Of a DNA stretch of 64,000 bases, positions 21,747-30,120 are shown in pieces (the stretch's first letter is position 1; each line of letters starts with the position of its first letter). The stretch covers positions 3,382 to 67,381 of the forward strand of contig NW_003215766.1 of the NCBI RefSeq assembly GCF_000006405.1. Reading direction: 5' to 3'. This stretch comes from Perkinsus marinus ATCC 50983. Taxonomy: Eukaryota; Perkinsozoa; Perkinsida; Perkinsidae. Below the pieces are notes generated by a model that did not search any database, was not told the origin of the DNA, and was given only the letters and a program-made list of their open reading frames with translations. Position numbers and translations under genes: made by a program.

Positions 21747-22938
21747 CTTTTTCCGTTGCGGCTGGAACGAGATTATGTAAGCTGAGAATCATTTTTGTTT
21801 GCGCTTATGTAGCGATAGTTCCTTTCAGGTAATCACCATGCCGGCAGCCACTTTATACAGTAATCGAGTACGACGGTAACCGTAAGACTTGCATATAATT
21901 TGGAGGCCAACCGTAGTCTGCTCGCCACCTATAATTTGAAGGCCAACTTAGATCCGAGTTTTTGAATGTGTGAAGTATAAGATGATCCGTTGAAGAAAAG
22001 CTCGTATTGCGTTCGATTTTAGTGGACCACTAATAGTGGTGTAAAATCAGACTCAAGGCTGCGCGGCTGGGGGCTGCATGCAACGGAATAGCTGCGGATA
22101 ACTCTCGGAGTTACTCACTGAAGGAGAAAACCTTCACTAATCGAATTCGGAAATAGACAGATGCGTCTCGGTATCACTGCCACAGCGGCAGAATGGGTGA
22201 CCGATTTTTCGACATCGGCTCGAAATATTCAGTCAATTGAGGATAGCAAAAAACTGACAGAAACCTCAGGGACAGATCCGATGGTGGGTGGGAACCTGCT
22301 GTATTCCGAGCCTTCATGATGGAGGCTTCATCCGGGGACCGTCTACCCTGATGTCTTCTGAGGACATCCGTGAGTCACAGTTACCGTCACTCAACCGTTC
22401 TTCACGATGTGGAACAGTGGAGTGCACCGTTCACTGGAAAGCAAGAACTTGAGACTCAAGTCCGAGATCATATGTGTCGCCCATGTTGTCGCTCAAGAAG
22501 CTCGAACTCTGAGCCTTCACTGCAAAGTATTTGAAATACTAGCCTGAGGATTTCTTCAATAAGTATCGAACCTCGAGAGCCGGGGAATGTAGTGCTGTAC
22601 TGAGTACTGCGCTTCGCTTCTTCGCATTAAGAATCACTGATACAGTGATTCAGATTCAAATCTGAGTCAGTGACTCTTCAGACACAGAACAGGTAGGCCA
22701 GAGCGAGGCTGGCAAATCGCTGTATATGGGATGTACCACGACTTACGCACTCGGTTAGTGTTTATAACGGGAGCGTCACGATGTCATAGTGACGCTTCCG
22801 TCAGGTCATGACCTCAACAGAGAGGAGCATCATGTTCCGCTGTCAGGGTAGCTTGATCCTGCCGGGATTTGAAATGTATCCTATCCTGTCAGTTGACTTA
22901 GATGACGATTACGTCAGTGAACCCTACACGCAGTCTGT
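21747..22938. other. Right subterminal non-coding region with small hairpins
   Basis: No gene. Two near-repeats at about 21895-21950 (ATAATTTGGAGGCCAAC and ATAATTTGAAGGCCAAC) carry the polar motif outside coding sequence. Small perfect hairpins occur near 22630 (GAATCACTG / CAGTGATTC), near 22650 (CAGATTCAAATCTG) and near 22770-22795 (AGCGTCAC / GTGACGCT). Confidence 0.5.
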
Positions 22939-24469
22939 CGGTGCAATGCACGGGATATTCGGCCGTTTCCTTCGCTCAGTCTTGCTTAAATGCATGAAAT
23001 ATACCAACTTCAATTGAAACTTGCATTCTCCAATTGCGTTAATATGTATGTCGAATAATATTCTTCGGCTGTTATGCTTTGACTCCTCTCTACAACTAAG
23101 GGATCCTCCAACTCCAAAAAAACACAACACGAAAATTGTATACTTGTCGACTGCCTGAAGTGTTCGAAGAATAGAGAGCGATTATAGTCATCTGAGTCGT
23201 TCATTCTGCTCCCTTCTCGTAGCATGTAAATTGAGTGCTGGACTCCAGCAGCTGGAGGCCTGCGGAACTTCCGCAGCGGAAGAGCTCGGGGTTACCGTGG
23301 GTCAACGAGCGAACACAAGCCTGCAATACGATTCACCCCATTCAATGAGAATCACAGTTATTCCTCACAGTTAAGTCGGACTATTTCAGAGCCCTCGATT
23401 CCTCTTAGCGTTCCAATGAGTTTCATGCTTGGGAGAATCTTGGAAACCGCCTCCGGATGGCTAAACGCCATGCAGTCTGCGAGTTACCCATGGGAGTCTT
23501 GATTCATATGCGATAATTTACTGATCGCAGATCCCCCAGCATGTTCCCGTGAAAGTATAGAGAAACACCTAACCGATGCGTTTCCGATACTTTGTCGATC
23601 CATAGGAACATCGGAAACTGAATGATTTCAAGTTTTCAGGTCATTAACAGTGTGATAGCCTGAGGGATAAAGTGCTACTCAACGAATATTGGATCATCCA
23701 ATTTGGCCGAGCGCCTTGTAAACATTTGCTCATTCAGACACATTCTCCGTTCAAGGATATCAACTCCCTTCAACGGTTCAGAGTAGCAGTGCTAACGCCA
23801 TAGTGTCCGATGAATGACGAGAACAAGAACCGGCTTGGACACGCGCTTCATAACGCGCGCGCCCTGGTGATCGATTTCTCACGCCGGGTTCCAGCACAGC
23901 ACAGAGATCGGGTCTGAACGTTAGACCCGGTTTTTCAGCGCGACTGGCAGCCACGCAGTCTTCCCGAAGGAATCACATAAAACAACCGAACCACCGATGG
24001 AACCAACAGTGGCGGCAAAACACTCGCTGCGCTTGTCATGAATCATTGCCGTGACGGCAATGCCGTCAACGGTGAATACCCAGTGGGTATTACCCACGAA
24101 GTGACTGCTTTACGCAGACACCGTATCCAACCCAGTAACCCACTTGAACCCCAGACGCAGGAGGGCTATTCCATAACTGTTTAATAGCGTCAAGTGCTGC
24201 CACAGCCGCATGATGAGTTGACGGTTAACCGACACTACTATTAACTCAACACGAGCATTAGTAATTCATACTAGAGCCAATTTTTTGTTCATAGGATCGC
24301 CCTCACAGAATATAGCGGCGGTAAATAGTTAGCCACCGCTAAAGAACTCAACATTACACCACTGGATTGTACCAACATACCAGTCACCACAGTGGTATGA
24401 TACCACTACAACGAAAAACTGGGTCTCAATTAGGGTGTCCCTGGTCTCGGAATAATTGTCAACGGCTTT
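22939..24469 (-). repeat. Right terminal inverted repeat
   Basis: The inverted partner of 3207-4732. Relative to the left arm it has extra palindromic bases around 23245 (CAGCAGCTGG) and around 24080 (ACCCAGTGGGT). It lacks a self-complementary patch present on the left near 3855-3870. Such differences are typical of slippage or hairpin processing, not point decay. Confidence 0.9.
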
Positions 24470-25300
24470 TCAACCCAAGATGAACAATGACGAAAGTTTC
24501 ATTCAGAAGGTTTCGCACATAGAGGAGTTATTAACTCCTCTATGTGAATAAGGATCGAATAACGCTAAAATAAAATTCGATCTACACGTATTCCTGTAAA
24601 ATAAAATTTTTACAATCAGTGATTAATGAATAAGACTCTTAGCTAAGCAGATGTTATTAGTGATTAATGAATAAAACTGGTCGGAATAGCAGTCGTGGTG
24701 GTTGCATGAACTTCCCACTGCGTCTCGAAGTTCCCAAATGCGACCCTGTGCTCTTACATGATCTCTTCCAGTCTCCTCACCTCATCCATCTTCAAGTGTT
24801 CAAAGCATAAGTGCTGTTAATAATAATGATCAACCACACACTATAAAAGAAGACTACTGCATGTAATCGTACGCGAGTTCAGTTCTCGGTCAGAGGAATT
24901 TTCTTACAAGCGTATCATCATCATTCATGATCAATACAAAGGTTCGATTCCTGCCAACTACATTCCACTTTACCCAAGTTCAACTCCTGGTCGCTGCAAC
25001 TCTTCCATGTGGGTTCAATTCGTGCTGAGTGCATTTCATCTCATAACCAGGTTCCAGTCAACTCACCCAGAGTAGTGAACATCTTCGTGATGGATATCGC
25101 CTATGGTAGCAGCAGCAATGAAATCCTTCAAAGTAAGTTCATCTGCAATATTACATCATTTCCCGAGAGAAGCCTATCTATCTGCCATTGAAACACTAGG
25201 AAGGATGAAGTATCAACATGTAGACGGTATCTGAGCATGGATGCCTACATGCAACCTGGAGGCACACTACCTCATGAGCTCTCCCGTGTACTGCACGTAT
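24470..25300. other. Right flank: diverged repeats, no gene
   Basis: Contains right copies of R3 (about 24623-24670), R4 (about 24678-24800), R1 (25027-25053) and R2 (25054-25071), plus a perfect palindrome at 24516-24546. Phrases resembling a polymerase III B box (GGTTCGATTCC at about 24935, with looser versions about 35-43 bp apart) occur, but no A box or tRNA fold was found. Confidence 0.55.
24516..24546. repeat. Perfect 31-bp palindrome just outside the element
   Basis: Arms of 15 bp (CACATAGAGGAGTTA and complement) flank a single base. It lies 46 bp beyond the right terminal repeat and has no counterpart seen at the left flank. Confidence 0.85.
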
Positions 25301-25340
25301 ATCTCATCATTAACTCGACGGACAGGACCAACTACAGACC

Positions 25341-26130
25341 CTAGTGCAGCGGTGTCATCATCATAGACTCCTCCTTACTTAGCATCCCGTCCGACGTGGC
25401 CATCAGTAGGCTCCACAGTGATCGGTGTAGTAGAGGTTGTGTCACACAAATTGCGCCATACGACCCACGGCATGCACTCTCAATCGCTAGCATAGATAGG
25501 TAGACACACCACCAGTGTGACACCGGTTCCACTCACCCGGCCTCTGCATCCTAGCTCCTATTCGATCCGTACTGTGAGGGACATGCTAGCTGAAAGACCA
25601 TGCTCGCCTCCATCACAGTCCTAGGACGATCATCTCGGGGTATTCTTGCTCTCACATACAGGCAGAAACACATGGCATCGAGCAGATCACCCACTGCCAG
25701 TAGTCATAGTAGTATAGTCGGGCAACTCACTCTTGCCGTCCCACTGGGGCCTACGACACCAATGAGAGTGAAGGTAACTCTGTCTCCTTCAGCACCTACA
25801 CGCCCACAGCTAACACATGAGGTCTGTATGATCCTTGGCCTCGTTGATGTGGTGAGTAGTATTGAATTCAGTCTGGTTATCGACGAGAACATCGATTGAA
25901 TATGTGGCCTCTGAGGCCGCCGTTCGAGTAGTCGTTCCCTGCCTACCGGCTTTACTAGAGTCTATCAGAGAACGTGTCTTTGACCGGCCAGTCCGACTGA
26001 CGTCCTCCCTTGAGCTGTGTCCCGGGAGGGAATTACCCATAACATGCTCGACATGAACTAACCGTTCAATCTCAGAAGAGCAACGAGCTGAGTAATGACA
26101 TGTATTCAATATATCGTGCTGATACCTCAA
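25341..26130 (-). pseudogene. Diverged paralogue fragment of the propeller-like gene family
   Basis: The reading around 25880-25960 on the minus strand (GRQGTTTRTAASEATYSIDV) parallels the minus-strand reading at 31950-32040 in the multi-exon gene downstream (GSGTTTGSATSEPTHSIDV). Other open pieces (25341-25532, 25810-26130) have the right strand but no clear start or exon chain. It is probably a third, partial or decayed member of the family found at 29.0-32.6 kb. It may still be spliced; that cannot be judged here. Confidence 0.4.
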
Positions 26131-26352
26131 TGTCCTCCCACAAGATTCCAGTAACCTCTATCGCGAAGACCCACGAAGTGATTGAGTATGAACTTTGCAG
26201 TCGAACACATACATTATCGATCATATGAACAGATAGACCATCAAAACATGCCAGCATGAATAACATCTACAACTAATCAGATAGGGTAAAAGGAAGTTAA
26301 TAAAGATGCCTATACCAGGTGCCATCCACTTCAGCGATTATGCGGTCGCAAT

Positions 26353-27501
26353 TTACTGCAAGTCTTCCGCCAAAGTCCCCACAGAATAGGAGTACGGTGA
26401 GACTTCGTATAAATAGCGTCCCGAGCTGCGCACCATTGTGGTAGCTTCCTTAGCGGCGTTGTGATAGTTCTCGCAGAAGTTAACCCCAGTGGTGAATTGT
26501 GTTCTGATAGCCGTGCGTACCGTCTCACACAGCTGTATTGCTCTCGACAGCAGAGCCTCTTCGGCCAACGACAATGAGTCCATGCCCACCGCAATGAAGC
26601 GACGCGATGTGAGATTCCCGTTTCTACCAGTCTGTGATAGACTATCTTTCTCAGCTTGGAATGCTGCTTGACTTAGATGGCTCAAGGGATCTAGGTCGAC
26701 GGTTCGAAGAGGAGCAAAGTCGGCGAAGGAGTAGCGGCTCTTGCCATGGTCGCCGTACATCGTATATTCCCGAAGGGAATTGGGATGAGTAGGACTATCC
26801 TGATGGTAACTGAAAGGTCGAGGATTACTAGTGACAGCTTCACCATTCTCTCCATACTAGAAATCACTCCAGTTTTCTGTGCTTCCCGCGAAGCAACTAA
26901 CTTTACGCGTTCTCACGCCATTCTCTCCAATGGAAATGTCGAATACTGCCATGGTCTGTCCGTCAGGTCTCCTCTTGTTGTAGAAGCATTTTGTAACGTC
27001 TCGTTGACGGTCGTAGCTTGTTCTGTTGCTGTCAGCGAAGCCCTACAAGATGATGCTTAGCGATCAAATGAATAGTATTCCATTTTGCAATTCAACTGCG
27101 CGTAATAACCACGATGGTTGAGGAAACCCCCTGGCCCAGAGACCTCGACTAATGTGATGACAGCGCTCATCCTTCCACGAATGTTCTCACATCATGTGGG
27201 GCATGAGGTCCCACAGCGCCGATTGCCGCTACGAGATGTAGGTTTGGGAATAATGCCACAACGCCGGTGGATACTGCGATGAGGAACTGGCTCGGTGACA
27301 TATGGGCAATCAAAAACTAGACAACACTGGAGAGGGACTCCCTCTGAGGATGATTCGTGCTGATTCTGATAGCTCACGACTATAGACATTCACTTCGAGC
27401 TCACCCGAGGGCACATCTACTACTACGCCGCTACTGCAACGACACTTCCGAGACATCGGCAGTGGCGCTGCGTATGATATGCAATGAGACCCACGTACCA
27501 T
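26353..27501 (-). CDS. Unknown multi-exon host gene
   Basis: Not recognised. A coding chain can be followed from MVRGSHCISYAAPLPM (27501) through short exons to a stop at 26353. The best supported intron is phase 0, GTTAGTTG...TTTCTAG near 26850-26895 (45 nt). It joins ...GENGVRTRK to YGENGEAVTSNPRPF. The last exon (about 180 residues) is soluble and helical, with PLSHLSQAAFQAEKDS and MDSLSLAEEALLSRAIQLCE. No signal peptide or membrane segment is evident in the last exon. The gene starts 73 bp from a foldback element (27574-28275), whose insertion may have altered its upstream region. Confidence 0.45.
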
Positions 27502-27573
27502 GTGAGTGCAAAATCAATTTCCCATTTGACACACGAGAAATTGATTTCGGGCGTTTGTGCGCGCGCGCCACAC

Positions 27574-28275
27574 TCGGGGTGTTCAGAGAACCCATTCCGA
27601 AACTCAGAACACATTCCAGAATGCAAAACACCAAAATCGCGTTCAGAGAACAGCCCCCCAAACACATTCTGGAATGCGTTCCAGAATAGATTCCGAACGT
27701 GTTCAGAAAACTTTAGAATGCATTCTGAAACACGTTCCAGAAAGCGAAATCTCAGAATGCGAAAATTCCTTTCCGAGAATTTTGTGGCGCGCGGGAGGCT
27801 ACCACGTTCGACAACAAATCAACAGATTCGCACAAGTCGTGGAACTCGTTTTGTACAAGTTCCCGTGATTTTCCTCGAACAAACTTGTACTCAAGCCTCG
27901 ATGGCACTAGGAAAATGAATACGCTATTTAAACTGCATGCTAATCAACTTAATCTTAATCCCTTCATCTACCTTGCTCAGCTTGCCTGACGAAGTCGCTA
28001 ATTTCCGCCTATGCTTGCGGGCGAAGGAAGTTCAGTTTGTGGGCGGAGCGAAGAGCTACAAGTTACGAAAAATTAAGGTTTTCATTCCAGAATAGATTCT
28101 GAGGACTCATTCTGAGAGCGCGATTCGTTGAACGCGTTTCGGAATCGATTCCAGAATACATTCCGGAATATTTGGGAATGGAATCCTCTGAACATGATCC
28201 AGGAATCGATTCTGAGAATCGATTCTAAGAATACTTTCTGGAATGGATTCCGGCGGAATTCTCTGAACACCCCGA
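27574..28275. mobile_element. Foldback/MITE-like element, 702 bp
   Basis: Perfect 17-bp terminal inverted repeats (TCGGGGTGTTCAGAGAA at 27574-27590, inverse at 28259-28275). Both arms continue inward for about 200 bp as arrays of degenerate (G)GAATC/ATTCC(A)G units, many themselves palindromic (CGGAATCGATTCC, GGAATCGATTCT). The middle (27790-28080) is unique, with no coding capacity for a transposase. It is probably non-autonomous. No target duplication is obvious. It has the shape of foldback elements. Confidence 0.75.
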
Positions 28276-29033
28276 CTATTCCGCAGTCCATCCACAAATT
28301 CGTGGTACTGGCGACACAATTATTGCATCGGACACTAATCGATAGCATTACGAGAAACGACTCCAGTTTAGCGCTTGGAGTGTATAATGCTGGAAGGTCC
28401 TAACGTGAACTTTCAACGGAGAATCTTCTTGTAGTGTGACTATGGTCAATAACTGCAGATGTAGTGAAATAGGACTAGTGCCGGGCTGGGGTGAATAGGA
28501 GCCGAAATGCAGGAAATCGCGCACTACGAGCCCTGCAGCCAGGGGACACGGGGGTTCTGGCACCTCTAGCCACCAGGCTGGAGGTGCCCGAGTGGAATCG
28601 AGTTGAACATGTTAAGAATTGAGGCAACACAGCGACATATCCTGTGATATATAGTCATATCTTGGGGCATCATTATATAGCCCAATTAATGTTCCCACAA
28701 TAGTCGGCAGGCGTGGAATACCACAGACCAGAGACTCAACCACGCATCAATCCGAATTGTGGATGAACAATCGAGAAAGATGATAATTGTCGAAATAGGG
28801 AATGAGAGAATAACCAATGCAGATTCCCAGGAGCAGAACTCCCTCACGAGCTACCAACGTAGACGCCGCCGTTCTTGAACACACAGGGTTCATCGTGTAA
28901 ATACTATCCAACCTGCATTAAGGGCCCTTCAATGGGGAATAACATGATCAGAAGACAGCTATCATACCAGCTCATATCGAGCAACCGAACAGAAAAAAAT
29001 GAAAGTACATGCAGTTGTTCTACCATCTGAAAG
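28276..29033. other. Intergenic region
   Basis: No supported gene. One short hairpin near 28548-28590 (GGCACCTCTAGCC / GGCTGGAGGTGCC) might mark a transcript end. Otherwise nothing distinctive is seen. Confidence 0.4.
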
Positions 29034-30098
29034 TCACCCACCAGAACTCTTAACCCTCTTGGATTGAACATCATCATCATCACACCCCAACTGCAGTGTA
29101 GTAATGTACAACATCGGATAGGCATCGTACAACTTGAGCCTATAATCCCAACCTCTCACGACAACCTCCCAATCCTCAGTCACCATAACGGACGACACGT
29201 CGATTTCCTCACCCGAATAGAAGATAGCTTCCTCCGGTTCGGTAAGAAACTCATTATCAAACACATCGTAGACACCGAAGAAGTTCATGTCCCCATCCTC
29301 ATAGAATACACCACAGCAAATACGGCCATCAGTTCCCGGGACGAACTTAACTGCCTCGGCATTCACTTCCCCACTCTCGTGAATGGCTGAGCCATCACTT
29401 TGCCAAACACATATACGAGTCGGACATCCATGCATCCACATGCGTTCATGTTTTGGTTCCTTCTTCACAAGTAGTGCTTTTACCACCTTACCGTTCTCGA
29501 CAACAGCATCCTCGAACTCGAACGAGCTTCTGCCTTTACTCGACCCTTTGGGCAATGTCATGACGTTATCCCACTTCCCTTGGGCCCCCTCTTGCATCAT
29601 ATAGATCTTGCCAGACCTCCCCACAGCGAAGAGCTTCTCACCACAAGCATCCACCGTCAACTTAACGATAGGCTCGGGGAGCTTCATCGGTCTACCAATC
29701 TTACCGTCAAGGGGCTTTCGGCGGATATTCTCTTCGTCCTCCTTGATAACGAAATAGAAAGTTTCACCAAGAATACATCCAGTTGTCAGTCTGCCCTTAA
29801 ATGATCCCTTGGAGCTCAGGAACCTTTTGAAGCTTGCGTTCCTAGGATAATCCTTCATCTCTTCAACATCGAAGAAGAACAATGAGAATCCAGAGTTAGT
29901 GCGCTTGTAACTGAATATCCCAAGCGAATATCTTTCGTTGTTGCCGTAATAGGCCATGGAGGAATGCCCATCCAAGCGGGCAGCATAGGACTTGGAATTG
30001 ATCAGCTTGCGAGAGGTCGGACGATTCGAGATTTTCCTTTTCACTGAAGGATGCTCCCCTACCATGCCGCGTTCTTCCTTGCTATCAGTTGTTGCCAT
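29034..30098 (-). CDS. Propeller-like protein, intronless paralogue
   Basis: A single-exon frame of 354 codons from MATTDSKEERG. The frame is open further upstream, but this Met precedes the first soluble hydrophilic stretch and lies just beyond the neighbour's stop. It is predicted soluble, with a basic N-terminus (KRKISNRPTSRKL). Repeated beta-strand-rich blocks follow, with motifs such as VDACGEKLFAVGRSGKIYMM, GRICCGVFYEDGDMNFFGVY and WEVVVRGWDYRLKLYD, which fit a WD-like or other beta-propeller fold. The tail is acidic and then basic (CDDDDVQSKRVKSSGG). The downstream-strand neighbour at 30121-32635 is a multi-exon paralogue only 22 bp away. No enzyme motif was found. Function is unknown; a lineage-specific family is inferred. 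Confidence 0.6.
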   Translation of the reverse strand: MATTDSKEERGMVGEHPSVKRKISNRPTSRKLINSKSYAARLDGHSSMAYYGNNERYSLGIFSYKRTNSGFSLFFFDVEEMKDYPRNASFKRFLSSKGSFKGRLTTGCILGETFYFVIKEDEENIRRKPLDGKIGRPMKLPEPIVKLTVDACGEKLFAVGRSGKIYMMQEGAQGKWDNVMTLPKGSSKGRSSFEFEDAVVENGKVVKALLVKKEPKHERMWMHGCPTRICVWQSDGSAIHESGEVNAEAVKFVPGTDGRICCGVFYEDGDMNFFGVYDVFDNEFLTEPEEAIFYSGEEIDVSSVMVTEDWEVVVRGWDYRLKLYDAYPMLYITTLQLGCDDDDVQSKRVKSSGG

Positions 30099-30120
30099 AT
30101 GTGGAAAGAATGTCAGGAGC

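Larger units (their letters stand above)
6675..21944. repeat. Polar interspersed 7-mer GAAGGCC / GGCCTTC
   Basis: Plus-strand GAAGGCC starts at 14123, 15064, 15228, 15575, 15914, 15980, 16782, 17138, 18136, 18610, 18735, 19649, 20238, 20459, 20663, 20860, 21065, 21322, 21352, 21423, 21644 and 21938. Plus-strand GGCCTTC (the same motif on the minus strand) starts at 6675, 7474, 7922, 8640, 8724, 11279, 11314, 11400, 11847, 12140, 12451, 12760, 12922 and 13156. Only one opposite-sense copy was found (6325). By chance about one copy per strand is expected in 16 kb. The following base is most often A. Copies fall in all three codon frames and in non-coding DNA. Confidence 0.85.
3207..24469. mobile_element. 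Giant DNA transposon with 1.53 kb terminal inverted repeats
   Basis: A 21.3 kb unit bounded by inverted copies of about 1.53 kb (3207-4732 and 22939-24469), roughly 95% identical by eye. The outermost shared bases are AAAGCCGTTGAC. Between the repeats lie two divergent blocks of short-intron genes. One product resembles DUF7869 proteins and has a plausible DDE-type catalytic layout. No B-family polymerase, retroviral-type integrase, capsid, maturation protease or packaging ATPase motif was seen, so Polinton/Maverick is not supported. The 8-mer CAATGACG occurs just outside both ends (3193-3200 and 24485-24492), but it is not flush with the repeat ends, so a target duplication is only a possibility. 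The gene frames mostly look open, so the element appears largely whole apart from an assembly gap at its centre. Confidence 0.85.

Noticed and set aside
3207-24469. Polinton/Maverick or other virus-like element
   Set aside because: Size and long inverted ends fit, but no B-family polymerase, retroviral-type integrase, capsid, protease or packaging ATPase motif could be found, and the genes are spliced. The DUF7869-like gene gives a better explanation.
24935-25053. tRNA genes or tRNA-derived SINE
   Set aside because: B-box-like GGTTCGATTCC is present, but no A box, cloverleaf or oligo-T end fits.
27484-27918. Plus-strand frame of 144 codons
   Set aside because: It lies mainly in the foldback arm; the open frame results from the repeated unit.
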